Shown: positions 17,155 to 26,175, counted from the first letter of the stretch. The stretch is 64,000 nucleotides of DNA from an uncultured Clostridia bacterium (GCA_934271265.1 CAKQRE010000003.1:1-64000), one strand, 5' to 3'. Numbers and translations: made by a program. The notes: generated by a model from the sequence alone, not told the origin.

Positions 17155-17230
17155 GGGAGCATAGCTCAGTTGGGAGAGCATCTGCCTTACAAGCAGAGGG
17201 TCACAGGTTCGAGCCCTGTTGTTCCCACCA
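17155..17230 (+). tRNA. tRNA-Val (anticodon TAC)
   Basis: A complete 76-nt cloverleaf with a GGGAGCA/TGTTCCC acceptor, D-arm GCTC/GAGC, anticodon stem CTGCC/AGCAG around TTACAAG with anticodon TAC, and T-arm ACAGG/CCTGT around TTCGAGC. The CCA end is encoded. Confidence 0.97.
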
Positions 17231-17238
17231 TTAAATCT

Positions 17239-17364
17239 GCGGGAATGGCTCAGTGGTAGAGCGTCACCTTGCCAAGGTGAACGTCGCGAGTTCGCATTTG
17301 AGCGCAAGCGAAAATCCGGACGAGGGTTCCCGTTTACGGGAAACGTCCGTATCTCGTTTCCCGC
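17239..17364 (+). pseudogene. Interrupted tRNA-Gly (GCC) copy with a 56-nt T-loop insertion
   Basis: The first 56 nt (17239-17294) are identical to the intact tRNA-Gly at 17397, up to TTCG of the T-loop. A 56-nt insert (17295-17350) then replaces the next loop base, after which ATCTCGTTTCCCGC (17351-17364) completes the T-stem and acceptor. The insert folds into a strong hairpin: GGACG at 17318-17322 with CGTCC at 17344-17348, and GTTCCCG with CGGGAAAC. The discriminator and CCA are missing (GAAA follows instead of TCCA). It is most simply a dead duplicate; a spliced tRNA would be novel. Confidence 0.85.
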
Positions 17365-17396
17365 GAAAGAATTTCGCGCAAAAAACAACAGAATAT

Positions 17397-17471
17397 GCGG
17401 GAATGGCTCAGTGGTAGAGCGTCACCTTGCCAAGGTGAACGTCGCGAGTTCGAATCTCGTTTCCCGCTCCA
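17397..17471 (+). tRNA. tRNA-Gly (anticodon GCC)
   Basis: An intact 75-nt gene with encoded CCA: acceptor GCGGGAA/TTCCCGC, D-arm GCTC/GAGC, anticodon stem TCACC/GGTGA around TTGCCAA, and T-arm GCGAG/CTCGT around TTCGAAT. It lies 32 bp after the interrupted copy. Confidence 0.97.
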
Positions 17472-17474
17472 TAG

Positions 17475-17504
17475 AAGGACAGTCTTACGGCTGTTCCTTT
17501 TTTT
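17475..17504 (+). terminator. tRNA operon terminator
   Basis: AAGGACAG and CTGTTCCTT arms with a TCTTACGG loop, followed by a T run, immediately after the tRNA-Gly CCA. Confidence 0.8.
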
Positions 17505-17586
17505 ATTCCGAACTGTCAGACCGGAACAATGCCTTGCCGCAGGGATCCGCCTTCGAAAGCTTTTTGTTTTAAGCCCTTTTCCGAAG

Positions 17587-17660
17587 GCGGACTTTTTGTT
17601 TATCCTTCCGTCTTTCCTTTGACATTCTTTCCCTTATTTGTTATAATATTTAAGTATAAG
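17587..17660 (+). promoter_or_regulatory. Promoter cassette B (upstream of pheST)
   Basis: TTGACA at 17619-17624 and TATAAT at 17642-17647 have a 17-bp spacer. The block from GCGGAC to TATAAG differs from cassette A at 11928-12000 by only about eight substitutions and one indel. The 160-nt leader that follows has a CGCGGAAG/CTTCGCG hairpin but no T-box core, and I recognise no riboswitch class. Confidence 0.8.
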
Positions 17661-17817
17661 TCCGGCATTCGTTATCACGAACTATTTTTCATTCGTAAAA
17701 ACGCCTTTAAGGGAATCGGTGACGATGAATGCTAAGCCCGAGAGCGCGGAGCCGCGGAAGATAAAGTCGGCTTCGCGATCGACGGAAATCGGTAAAACCG
17801 AAGAGGTTATTCAGAAT

Positions 17818-18846
17818 ATGATGGAAAACAGAATCGAAGAGATCAAGCGGGAGATCAGCGAGTCTCTTCAGAAGGTCCGCACAAGCAAAGAGCTTCTTGA
17901 TTTAAAGGCGAAATACACATTCGGAAAGACGGGGATCATTCCCGCGCTGATGAAAGAACTCGGGAAAGCGCCGAAAGAAGAAAGACCCCGCCTCGGCGTG
18001 GTGATCAACGCCCTGAAGGAATGGGCAAATATGAGCATCGGCAAAAAAGAGGAAGTGATCGCGGGGCTGGAAGCGAAAGCCCGCTATGCGGAGGAGACGA
18101 TCGATATCACGATGCCTTCCGAAAGAAAAGAGCGCGGCACTCTTCATCCCGTAACGATCGTAAAAAGGGATCTTTGCGAGATTTTTGCGGGAATGGGTTT
18201 CCGCGTGCTCGACACGCGCGAGATCGAAGACGATTTCCATAATTTTACCGCCCTTAACACGCCGAAGGAACATCCCGCGCGCGATAAGCAGGACACGTTT
18301 TATATCAGCGACGATTTCATGCTTCGCACGCATACGTCGCCCGGGCAGATCCGCGCGATGACGACGATCGAACCGCCGTTCAAAGTGTTGGTTCCTGGCA
18401 GAGTGTACCGTGCCGACGACGATGCGACCCATTCGCCGATGTTCCATCAGATGGAAGGGCTTGTGATCGATAAAAATATCACGATGTGCGATCTTCAGGG
18501 GATGCTCGACGTTCTGGTCCGCAAAATGTTCTCCGGAGACGCGAAAACGAGATTCCGTCCCTCGTTCTTCCCTTTCACCGAACCTTCGGTCGAGGTGGAC
18601 GTAAGCTGCTTCGAATGCGGCGGAAAGGGTTGTAAACTGTGCAAAGGCACGGGTTGGATCGAGATCCTCGGCGGCGGTATCGTAAACCGTAAAGTTATCG
18701 AAAACTGCGGGCTCGATCCCGATAAGTATACGGGCTTTGCGTTCGGGCTCGGGCTCGACCGTATCGCCATGCTGAAATACGGGGTCAATAATATTCACAT
18801 TCTTTACGAGGACGATGTTCGCGCCCTCTCGCAGTTCAAAGGTTAA
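17818..18846 (+). CDS. pheS: Phenylalanyl-tRNA synthetase alpha subunit
   Basis: PheS (342 aa from this start) is the catalytic subunit of the alpha2-beta2 enzyme that charges tRNA-Phe. An N-terminal coiled coil precedes the class II core. Motif 2 surrounds RVYRADDDATHSPMFHQMEGL, and motif 3 is GFAFGLGLDRIAMLKYG at the C-terminus. A four-cysteine knuckle CFECGGKGCKLCKGTGW is present, as in other Bacillota PheS. The frame is open upstream to 17719/17725 and would add about 32 residues; I prefer 17818 (or the ATG at 17821) because it gives the usual length and AGAGG lies 11 bases upstream. pheT follows after 15 bp. Confidence 0.95.
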   Translation: MMENRIEEIKREISESLQKVRTSKELLDLKAKYTFGKTGIIPALMKELGKAPKEERPRLGVVINALKEWANMSIGKKEEVIAGLEAKARYAEETIDITMPSERKERGTLHPVTIVKRDLCEIFAGMGFRVLDTREIEDDFHNFTALNTPKEHPARDKQDTFYISDDFMLRTHTSPGQIRAMTTIEPPFKVLVPGRVYRADDDATHSPMFHQMEGLVIDKNITMCDLQGMLDVLVRKMFSGDAKTRFRPSFFPFTEPSVEVDVSCFECGGKGCKLCKGTGWIEILGGGIVNRKVIENCGLDPDKYTGFAFGLGLDRIAMLKYGVNNIHILYEDDVRALSQFKG

Positions 18847-18861
18847 GGAGGGCGATCAGAC

Positions 18862-21261
18862 ATGTTAGCACCGCTCAGTTGGATCAAAGATTTCGTGGAC
18901 GTGGACTGCACGCCCGAAGAGCTTGAAAAAAAATTGTTCGATTGCGGTTTCGAGGTCGAGCAGATCATTCCCTACGGGGATAAAATCGATAAAGTAGTCA
19001 CTTGTAAAATTATAAAAATCGAACGTCATCCGGATGCGGAGAGACTGCGCGTCTGTTCGGTAAACGCGGGAAAATACGGCGTTTTGCAGATCGTGACCAA
19101 CGCCGTCAACGTGAAAGAGGGAGACATCGTTCCCGTTGCGGTGGACGGCGCGACTCTTGCCACGGGAGACAGGATCTTCAACGGAAAGCTCCGCGGGGTA
19201 GAATCGAACGGTATGTTCTGCGGCGGCGAGGAGATCGGGATCGACGACGCCTGGTACGAAGGCGCATCCGGAGACAGCGTTCTGATCTTTCACGACGAAT
19301 TTCCTCTCGGGGAAGAGGTGAGAGAACTTCTTGCCCTCCGCGATTACGTTTTCGATATCAGTGTGCTTGCCAATCGTCCGGATTGCCAGAGTATCATCGG
19401 TATTTCCCGCGAGATCGCCTGCGCCCTCGGCAAACCGTTCAAAGAGCCCGATCTTTCCTATCATGCGATAAAAGAAGCGGGGGACGAGCCCGTCCGCGTG
19501 ACGGTGGAAGACAAAGTGCTTTGTCCGCGGTATATCGCGCATCTCGTAAAGGACGTGAAGATCGCAAGGTCTCCGCTGTACATGTCGAGAAGGCTTGCGC
19601 TTTGCGGTCTTAATTCCATCAATAACGTCGTGGATATCACCAATTACGTTCTTCTCGAGACGGGGCAGCCGATGCATGCGTTCGATATGAACGATCTGAA
19701 AGAAAAACATATCGTGGTCCGTCGTGCGGAAAACGGGGAAAAGATCACCACGCTCGACGATAAGGAAGTTACGCTTACCGCGGACAATCTTCTTATCTGC
19801 GACGGGAAGACCCCCGTTGCCTTAGCGGGCATCATGGGCGGAGCGGACAGCGAGATCAAGAACGCGACGACTGCCGTACTCTTTGAATGCGCAAAATTCA
19901 AGCGGGACAACGTGAGAAGATCTTCCCGCATGCTCGGCAAGGCGAGCGATTCTTCCAAACGTTTCGAAAAGGGCGTGGACGAATACACGACGGAACGCGC
20001 GATGAAACGCGCGCTGCACCTGATCGAGGAACTCGGCGCGGGCAGAGTGACCGCCGTCGAAACGGACGCTTCGGCGGGAAACAAGCAGGAAAACGCCGTT
20101 GTAGAAACCACGTTTGCGAAGATAAACGGCGTGCTCGGCATCGAGGTGCCGAAAGATGAGATCGTCCGTATTTTAAAAAGCCTGAATTTCGGCGTGGAGA
20201 CGGACGGGGACAAGATCAGAACGATCGCTCCCCCTTATCGCGAGGACGTGGAAGGATATCCCGATCTTGCGGAAGAAGTGATCCGCGTGTACGGCTACGA
20301 ACATATCGTTCCGACCCTTTTAAAAGACGCGACCATTACGGCGGGCGGGCTTTCCGACCGTCAGAAAAACGAAATGAAGGCGAAAGAGGCTTTGTGTTCT
20401 CAGGGATATCACGAAGCGATGACCTATTCCTTCTATTCCAAAAAAGAACTCGCGGCTCTTCACCTGAACGAAACGGATGAAGAAAACCGCGTGATCGTGA
20501 TCGAAAACCCGATCAGCGATAATTACGAGGTGATGAGAAGAACGCTTGTTCCTTCCTTGCTCGCCGTTCTTTCCCGCAACATAAAACGCGGAAATACGGA
20601 AGGGAGATTCTTCGAACTTGCGGAAACGTATCTCCCGAAAGAACTTCCCGTGAAAGACTTTCCCGAGGAAAGAAAGCATCTTTGCCTTGCCGCATACGGG
20701 AAGGAGGAGAGCTTCTTTACGATGAAAGGCGCACTCGAAGAGCTTGCGGAAACGTTCGGGTTGTCCTTCGATCTGAACAACCGCGCCGAGAAGACCTATC
20801 TGCATCCGGGGGTTTCGGCAAAGATCCTTTCTTGCGGAAAGGAGATCGGCTCGTTCGGACGCGTCGCCTACGAGACGGCGGCGGAATTTGATCTGGAAAA
20901 CATGGTTTACGTCGCCGAAATCGATTATACCGCTCTCGAAGAACAGATGAACGTTCCCTTCCGTTTCGCGCCGCTGCCGAAATTCAACGAGATCGAGAGA
21001 GACCTCGCGCTTGTTGCCGACCGCTCGCTTACCTCCGCGGAGATCGAAAACGTGATCCGTTCCGCGTGCAAACAGAACGTGATATCGGTGAAGTTGTTCG
21101 ACGTTTTCACGGGCGATCAGGTCGGTGCGGATAAGAAGAGTATGGCGTATACCGTTCGCTTCGGAAGCGACGAAAAACAGCTTACGCAGGAAGATATCGA
21201 CGGATTCGTGAAACGGATCCTTTCCGCGCTGAAACATCGCGTCAACGTGGATCTCAGGTAA
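18862..21261 (+). CDS. pheT: Phenylalanyl-tRNA synthetase beta subunit
   Basis: PheT (799 aa, normal length) forms the PheRS heterotetramer with PheS. Domains in order are a tRNA-binding OB fold (about 40-150, with VTNAVNVKEGDIVPVAVDGA), the B3/B4 editing domain (RMLGKASDSSKRFEKGVD, where misacylated Tyr-tRNA is hydrolysed), the DNA-binding-like B5 domain (PPYREDVEGYPDLAEEVIRVYGY), a catalytic-like core, and the C-terminal FDX-ACB anticodon domain (PKFNEIERDLALVAD). ATG 18862 follows TTAAGGAGGGCG. It is in an operon with pheS and probably reads through toward the MATE gene, which starts 72 bp downstream. Confidence 0.96.
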   Translation: MLAPLSWIKDFVDVDCTPEELEKKLFDCGFEVEQIIPYGDKIDKVVTCKIIKIERHPDAERLRVCSVNAGKYGVLQIVTNAVNVKEGDIVPVAVDGATLATGDRIFNGKLRGVESNGMFCGGEEIGIDDAWYEGASGDSVLIFHDEFPLGEEVRELLALRDYVFDISVLANRPDCQSIIGISREIACALGKPFKEPDLSYHAIKEAGDEPVRVTVEDKVLCPRYIAHLVKDVKIARSPLYMSRRLALCGLNSINNVVDITNYVLLETGQPMHAFDMNDLKEKHIVVRRAENGEKITTLDDKEVTLTADNLLICDGKTPVALAGIMGGADSEIKNATTAVLFECAKFKRDNVRRSSRMLGKASDSSKRFEKGVDEYTTERAMKRALHLIEELGAGRVTAVETDASAGNKQENAVVETTFAKINGVLGIEVPKDEIVRILKSLNFGVETDGDKIRTIAPPYREDVEGYPDLAEEVIRVYGYEHIVPTLLKDATITAGGLSDRQKNEMKAKEALCSQGYHEAMTYSFYSKKELAALHLNETDEENRVIVIENPISDNYEVMRRTLVPSLLAVLSRNIKRGNTEGRFFELAETYLPKELPVKDFPEERKHLCLAAYGKEESFFTMKGALEELAETFGLSFDLNNRAEKTYLHPGVSAKILSCGKEIGSFGRVAYETAAEFDLENMVYVAEIDYTALEEQMNVPFRFAPLPKFNEIERDLALVADRSLTSAEIENVIRSACKQNVISVKLFDVFTGDQVGADKKSMAYTVRFGSDEKQLTQEDIDGFVKRILSALKHRVNVDLR

Positions 21262-21333
21262 GCGGGGCTTTTGAGAGAAAAAACAAAACGGTTGTCCGAA
21301 GGGGTTGCCCGGCGGTCAGACCGCGGTGTGGAA

Positions 21334-22752
21334 ATGAATTTTAGAAAGTATATCGGGAACAGGGCGTTTTACAAAGGCGTTATCCTCATCGCCCTTCCCA
21401 TTATGTTACAGAACGGCATCACGAATTTCGTCAGTTTTCTCGACAATATCATGGTCGGGAGCGTCGGCACGGAAGAGATGTCTGCCGTGGGGATCGTCAA
21501 TCAGCTCGTTTTTGTATTCAACCTGTTTATTTTCGGGGCGATCTCGGGCGCGGGGATCTTCACGGTGCAGTATTTCGGAAAGGGAGACGTAGACGGGGTA
21601 AGATATACCTTCCGTTTCAAACTGATGATCTGCGCCGCGATCACAACGGTCGGGATCATGCTGTTTCTTTTCGTGCAGGAACCGTTGATCTCCTTTTTCC
21701 TTTATGAATCGGGCGTAGAAGGGGATCTTGCAAAAACAATGGCGTTCGGCAAGGAATATATGTCGATCGCGTTTATCGGGCTTATTCCTTACGCGCTCGC
21801 GCAGGTATACGGGGATACGCTTCGTCAGCTCGAGGATACGTTCACCCCGATGATCGCTGGCGCGATCGCCGTCGCGGTGAATTTCGTCTTTAATTACGTG
21901 CTGATTTTCGGAAAACTCGGGTGTCCCGTGCTCGGCGTAAGGGGAGCGGCGATTGCCACGGTGATCGCAAGATTTGCGGAATGTTTTGTCATCGTGATCT
22001 ATACGCACCTGAAAAAAGAGAGGTTTACTTTTATCCGCGGGGCGTACAGAAGCATGAAAATGCCGAAGGACGTATTTGCGTCCGTCTGTAAAAAAGGGTT
22101 GCCTCTGTTTCTGAACGAAGCGCTTTGGTCGCTCGGTATGACCATGCTCACGCGTTGCTATTCCGTCCGCGGGCTTGCCGTTTTCGCGGGATTCAATATG
22201 GCTTCCACCGTGCTGAATATTTTCAATATCGTGTTCATGGCGCTCGGAACCTCCGTCGGAATTATCGTCGGAAAGAGTTTGGGTGCGAACGATTTCGAAA
22301 AAGCGAAGAGCGACGACAACAAACTGATCGCGTTTTCCGTGATGACGGGCATCGTGACCGGGGTTTTGATGGCGATTTCCGCGCCGTTTATTCCGTCTCT
22401 GTATTCCAAAGTGAACGGCGGCGCAAAAGCGATCGCCACCTATCTCATGACGGTGATGGCGATCAATATCCCGTTTCAGGCGTTCCTTCATTCGGCGTAT
22501 TTTACCCTTCGTTCGGGCGGGAAAACGCTTGTCACCTTCTTATTCGACAGCGTGTTCGTATGGGCGGTTTCCGTTCCTGCGGCATTGTTGCTCGTTCATA
22601 AAACAAGCCTTTCGATCTATTACGTGTACCCGCTCGTCTGTTCGCTCGATATCTTTAAATGCGTCGTCGGTTTTGTCATGCTGAGGAAGAACGTCTGGCT
22701 GAACAACATCAGCGAGAGAAAGGCAGAGGAAACGTCGGGTGACAGGATCTGA
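21334..22752 (+). CDS. MATE-family efflux transporter
   Basis: This 472-aa integral membrane protein has about 12 helices in two homologous halves, as in MATE pumps that export drugs or metabolites using a Na+ or H+ gradient. The N-terminus shows LIALPIMLQNGITNFVSFLDNIMVGSVG, and the second half begins with GLPLFLNEALWSLGMTM, the mirrored counterpart. The open frame begins 63 bp earlier at a TTG, but ATG 21334 starts directly before the first amphipathic/membrane segment as in relatives. The ribosome site (GGTGTGG) is weak. The substrate cannot be assigned. It may be cotranscribed with pheST and the SDR gene. Confidence 0.9.
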   Translation: MNFRKYIGNRAFYKGVILIALPIMLQNGITNFVSFLDNIMVGSVGTEEMSAVGIVNQLVFVFNLFIFGAISGAGIFTVQYFGKGDVDGVRYTFRFKLMICAAITTVGIMLFLFVQEPLISFFLYESGVEGDLAKTMAFGKEYMSIAFIGLIPYALAQVYGDTLRQLEDTFTPMIAGAIAVAVNFVFNYVLIFGKLGCPVLGVRGAAIATVIARFAECFVIVIYTHLKKERFTFIRGAYRSMKMPKDVFASVCKKGLPLFLNEALWSLGMTMLTRCYSVRGLAVFAGFNMASTVLNIFNIVFMALGTSVGIIVGKSLGANDFEKAKSDDNKLIAFSVMTGIVTGVLMAISAPFIPSLYSKVNGGAKAIATYLMTVMAINIPFQAFLHSAYFTLRSGGKTLVTFLFDSVFVWAVSVPAALLLVHKTSLSIYYVYPLVCSLDIFKCVVGFVMLRKNVWLNNISERKAEETSGDRI

Positions 22753-22809
22753 ATACGGCGACCTTCCGGCAGTCTGAAATAGCTGTTTTAAGAACTTATA
22801 GGTGAGGAT

Positions 22810-23595
22810 ATGGGGTATTATCTCGTAACGGGAGCGACGGGGGTCTTAGGAAAAGAATTTTGCCGCGGTCTGCTTGCAAGGGAAAGAAAAGAATTGTTTC
22901 TGACGGGCAGAAGCGAAGAAAAACTCGCCGCGCTTGCCTCGGAATTGAAAGAGTTTTGCCCCGACGCGAAGATCGCATACAAAGCATGCGATCTTGCCGA
23001 CCCGGAAGATATCGAAGATATGTTCCGTTATTCGGACGAGCGCGGAATGAATTTTTCCGGATATTTCGCGATCGCCGGGATCGATACGCAGAAAGCTTTT
23101 CGGAAATACAGTGAGGAAAAAATCATCCGCCAGCTTCGGGTGAATATCGAAGGAAATCTTCTCTGCTTTTATAAAGCGCTTGACAGAACCACCGGGATCT
23201 TCGAAACGCTGATCGTTTCCAGTATGTGCGGAACGGTTCCGATCCCGTATTTTTCGATCTATTCCGCATCGAAAGCCTTTCTCATCGATTTTTATTCGGC
23301 TGTCAGAAAGGAATTGTGCGGAACTCACGTCACGATCCTTGTTCCGGGCAGTATTCCCACTCGTCCGGACGTGATCGCGGATATCGAAAAGCAGGGTCTT
23401 TCGGGAAAACTTTCTTCGAAAAGTCCTGCCTTCGTGGTAAAGAAAGCGTTAAAGGGTCTGAGTAAAAACAAAAGGATCGTCGTGCCCGGGTTTTTCAATA
23501 AAATGAATTATGCGCTGGAAAAGATCCTTCCGACGAAGCTTCTGATCGCGATCATGAAAAATCATTGGCGGCGCAAGGAGAAGGACGCATTTTAA
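22810..23595 (+). CDS. Short-chain dehydrogenase/reductase
   Basis: This 261-aa protein has a classical SDR fold. The dinucleotide site TGATGVLG is at residues 7-14, the adenine-binding aspartate is in CDLAD, a catalytic serine sits in VSSMCG, and the YSASK catalytic motif is near residue 155. The C-terminal tail is basic (KNHWRRKEK) with a hydrophobic segment before it, recalling SDRs associated with membranes that act on lipids or acyl chains. The start follows AGGTGAGG. The substrate is unknown. It lies 57 bp before thyA on the same strand, but no functional link is apparent. Confidence 0.88.
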   Translation: MGYYLVTGATGVLGKEFCRGLLARERKELFLTGRSEEKLAALASELKEFCPDAKIAYKACDLADPEDIEDMFRYSDERGMNFSGYFAIAGIDTQKAFRKYSEEKIIRQLRVNIEGNLLCFYKALDRTTGIFETLIVSSMCGTVPIPYFSIYSASKAFLIDFYSAVRKELCGTHVTILVPGSIPTRPDVIADIEKQGLSGKLSSKSPAFVVKKALKGLSKNKRIVVPGFFNKMNYALEKILPTKLLIAIMKNHWRRKEKDAF

Positions 23596-23652
23596 CGAAG
23601 TGCGGATCGGGGCGCCGTTACGCGAAAAATCAAAAGGAAAAGGAGAAGAAAA

Positions 23653-24483
23653 ATGAGCTACGCGGATAAAGTTTTTCGCGAAAATATAACGGACATTCTT
23701 GAAAACGGCGTCTGGGACACGGACAGAGAGGTGCGCCCTCGCTGGGCAGACGGTACCCCCGCGCATACGATAAAAAAATTCTGCGTCGTCAATCGTTACG
23801 ATCTGACGAAGGAATTTCCCGTGATGACCTTAAGAAAACAGGGTTTTAAGAATGCGGTGGACGAGATCCTGTGGATCTGGCAGAAAAAATCCAACCGCAT
23901 CGCCGATCTGCATTCCCATATCTGGGACAGTTGGGCGGGAGAAGACGGGACGATCGGCAAGGCTTACGGTTACCAGCTCGGCGTGAAGAACGTTTATCCC
24001 GAAGGGGAATTCGACCAGGTGGACAGGGTGCTTTACGATCTGAAGCACAACCCCGCTTCCCGCAGAATTTTAACGAATATTTATAATTTCGAGGATCTGC
24101 ACGAAATGAATCTTTATCCGTGCGCCTACTCGATGACGTTCAACGTGACGGGAAACAAACTGAACGGCATTTTAAATCAGCGTTCGAACGACATGGCGGT
24201 CGCGAATAACTGGAACGTGATGCAATATGCCGTTCTTCTGCACATGTTTGCGCAGGTGAGCGGTCTGATCGCAGGCGAGCTCGTTCACGTGATCGCGGAC
24301 GCGCACATTTACGACAGACATATCCCTTCCGTGAAAGAAATGCTTTTGAATCCCGAATATCCCGCGCCGAAATTCGTAATGAATCCGGACGTGAAAAATT
24401 TCTACGATTTTACGGTGGATGACTTCAGGCTCGAGGGCTACGAAGCCACGCCGCTGAAAGAAAGACTGGAGGTCGCTATATGA
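23653..24483 (+). CDS. thyA: Thymidylate synthase (ThyA)
   Basis: ThyA (276 aa) methylates dUMP to dTMP with methylene-THF, which is oxidised to DHF. The catalytic cysteine is C157 in NLYPCAYSM. Other family elements are the phosphate-binding RRILTN, QRSNDMAVANNWNVMQYA and the C-terminal HIYDRHI and YDFTVDDF segments. The start follows AAAGGAAAAGGAGAAG. The stop overlaps the folA start by four bases, coupling it to the reductase that recycles its DHF product. Confidence 0.96.
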   Translation: MSYADKVFRENITDILENGVWDTDREVRPRWADGTPAHTIKKFCVVNRYDLTKEFPVMTLRKQGFKNAVDEILWIWQKKSNRIADLHSHIWDSWAGEDGTIGKAYGYQLGVKNVYPEGEFDQVDRVLYDLKHNPASRRILTNIYNFEDLHEMNLYPCAYSMTFNVTGNKLNGILNQRSNDMAVANNWNVMQYAVLLHMFAQVSGLIAGELVHVIADAHIYDRHIPSVKEMLLNPEYPAPKFVMNPDVKNFYDFTVDDFRLEGYEATPLKERLEVAI

Positions 24484-24986
24484 TAAGAGCCATCGTCGCG
24501 GTGGATGAAAAATGGGGAATAGGGAAAAAGAACGATCTGTTGTTCAGGCTTCCCGCCGACATGAAGTTCTTCCGCGAGAAAACGACGGGACACACCGTCT
24601 GCATGGGGTATAATACTCTGTTGTCCTTTCCCGGCGGGAAACCGTTGCCGGACAGAAGGAATATCGTTTTATGCCCCGAAGACGTCGAACGGGACGACTG
24701 TATCTGCGTGCATGATCCCGCAAGCCTTTTCCGTCTTCTTGCCGAGGAAAAGGGAGACGTTTACGTGATCGGCGGCGCGATGTTTTATCGTACCATGTTG
24801 CCCTATTGCGAAGAAGTTCTCGTTACCAAGGTTCGTGCGGACGGCGGCGCCGAAGTGTTTTACGATAACCTTGACGAGAACCCCGATTTCGTGCTTGCGG
24901 AAACGAGCGATCCGCTCGAAACGAACGGATATACGATCACCTTTAACGTGTATCGGAACAGAAAAGTGAGAAAAGCATGGCTATAA
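24480..24986 (+). CDS. folA: Dihydrofolate reductase
   Basis: DHFR (168 aa) reduces the DHF made by ThyA back to THF with NADPH. Typical motifs are AVDEKWGIGKKNDLLFRLPADMKFF at the active site, MGYNTLLSF, PLPDRRNIVL and the NADPH-binding VYVIGGAMFY. The acidic substrate-binding residue is D27 in LPADMKFF. It is translationally coupled to thyA and followed by a strong terminator, forming a compact dTMP unit. Confidence 0.95.
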   Translation: MIRAIVAVDEKWGIGKKNDLLFRLPADMKFFREKTTGHTVCMGYNTLLSFPGGKPLPDRRNIVLCPEDVERDDCICVHDPASLFRLLAEEKGDVYVIGGAMFYRTMLPYCEEVLVTKVRADGGAEVFYDNLDENPDFVLAETSDPLETNGYTITFNVYRNRKVRKAWL

Positions 24987-25004
24987 GCCGATTATCGCTA
25001 TCGA

Positions 25005-25040
25005 AAAAAACGGGACGGAGTTAAACTCTCCCGTTTTTTT
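25005..25040 (+). terminator. thyA-folA terminator
   Basis: AAACGGGA and TCCCGTTT arms with a CGGAGTTAAACTC centre, followed by seven T residues. Confidence 0.88.
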
Positions 25041-25103
25041 GTGCCCTGTGGTTCGCACGGCAGGAGAAAAATCATATGATAGTGTGGGAGAATTCCGGTA
25101 TCT

Positions 25104-26138
25104 ATGGAAAACAGAAAAAATTATAACGTGGCAGTGGTCGGCGCGACGGGGCTTGTCGGACGAACCTTTCTCAAATTGGCGGAAAAGAGCGATTTTCCTT
25201 TCGGAGAGCTGAGACTCTTCGCCTCGCCGCGGAGCGAGGGAAAGACGCTCCGTTTTCGCGGCGAAGATCTGCCCGTCCGGACGGCAGACAGGGAGAGTTT
25301 CCGGAATACGGATTTTGTTTTCTTTTTTGCGGGGAGAGAAGTTTCGGCGGAATATGTTCCCGTTGCGGCGGAAAACGGGGCGATCGCGATCGACAATTCC
25401 TCCCGGTTCCGAATGGAACGGGAAGTCCCGCTGATTGTGCCGGAGATCAATTTTTCCGATTATCGGGGCGAGGAAAGAAAGATCGCGAATCCGAATTGCT
25501 CCACCATTCAGGCGGTATTGCCGCTTGCGGCAATCGCTCGTAAATTCGGGTTGAAAAGCGTTTCTTACGTTACCTTTCAGGCGGTCAGCGGAAGCGGACA
25601 GAGGGGAATAAACGATTTGTCGCGCACGCGCGCGGGAGAACCCCCTTCCTTTTACCCTTACGCGATCGAAAAGACTTGCATTCCGCAGATCGGGGACTTC
25701 GACGCCGAGGGAAACAGCGAAGAGGAAAGAAAAATGCGGGACGAAACGAGAAAGATCCTTCATCTTCCCGACCTTCCCGTATCGGCTACCTGCGTGCGCG
25801 TGCCCGTGAAAAACGCGCATGCCGTTTGCGTGAGTGCGGAAACGGAACTTTTTTGTTCCGCGGAAGAAGCGCGCAAAGCGATCGCGGCGCAGAAAGGCTG
25901 CGTGATCGTCGACGACCCCGCCCGGTCTCTCTATCCCGTGTCTATGCTCGCCTCGGGCAGAAACGAAGTGTTCGTCGGGCGGATCCGTCGGGACGAGGCG
26001 AAAAAAAAGGGGATCCTTTTTTATTGCGTTGCCGATAATTTAAGAAGGGGAGCGGCGTATAACGCCCTGCTGATCGCGGAAAAGATCGTCGAACGACTCT
26101 CCGGGAAATCGGATCAAAAAATATGTAAACAATATTAA
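25104..26138 (+). CDS. asd: Aspartate-semialdehyde dehydrogenase
   Basis: Asd (344 aa) reduces aspartyl phosphate to the semialdehyde with NADPH, a branch point for lysine, diaminopimelate, threonine and methionine. The N-terminal nucleotide loop is VVGATGLVGR (residues 11-20). The active-site cysteine is C132 in ANPNCSTIQ. The phosphate-binding FQAVSGSGQRG and the catalytic R/H region VPVKNAHAV, normally VPV-x-x-GH, are present. GGGAGA precedes ATG 25104 at about 11 bp. It stands alone, with no lysC or dapA nearby. Confidence 0.93.
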   Translation: MENRKNYNVAVVGATGLVGRTFLKLAEKSDFPFGELRLFASPRSEGKTLRFRGEDLPVRTADRESFRNTDFVFFFAGREVSAEYVPVAAENGAIAIDNSSRFRMEREVPLIVPEINFSDYRGEERKIANPNCSTIQAVLPLAAIARKFGLKSVSYVTFQAVSGSGQRGINDLSRTRAGEPPSFYPYAIEKTCIPQIGDFDAEGNSEEERKMRDETRKILHLPDLPVSATCVRVPVKNAHAVCVSAETELFCSAEEARKAIAAQKGCVIVDDPARSLYPVSMLASGRNEVFVGRIRRDEAKKKGILFYCVADNLRRGAAYNALLIAEKIVERLSGKSDQKICKQY

Positions 26139-26175
26139 TAAAACAGTTGACAAATTAATAACAACGTGATATAAT
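26134..26175 (+). promoter_or_regulatory. Consensus promoter with possible RHH operator
   Basis: TTGACA at 26147-26152 and TATAAT at 26170-26175 with a 17-bp spacer. Two exact ATTAATAA copies (26134-26141 and 26154-26161) lie 20 bp apart, on either side of the -35 box. Their position suits repression by the ribbon-helix-helix protein encoded directly downstream; that is inference. Confidence 0.8.

Noticed and set aside
17295..17350. Group I intron in tRNA-Gly
   Set aside because: At 56 nt it is far too short, has no intron core, and lies in the T-loop rather than the anticodon loop.
17710..17800. Cobalamin-riboswitch-like segment before pheS
   Set aside because: GGGAATCGGTGA recalls part of the consensus, but the other conserved boxes are missing and the gene has no B12 link.
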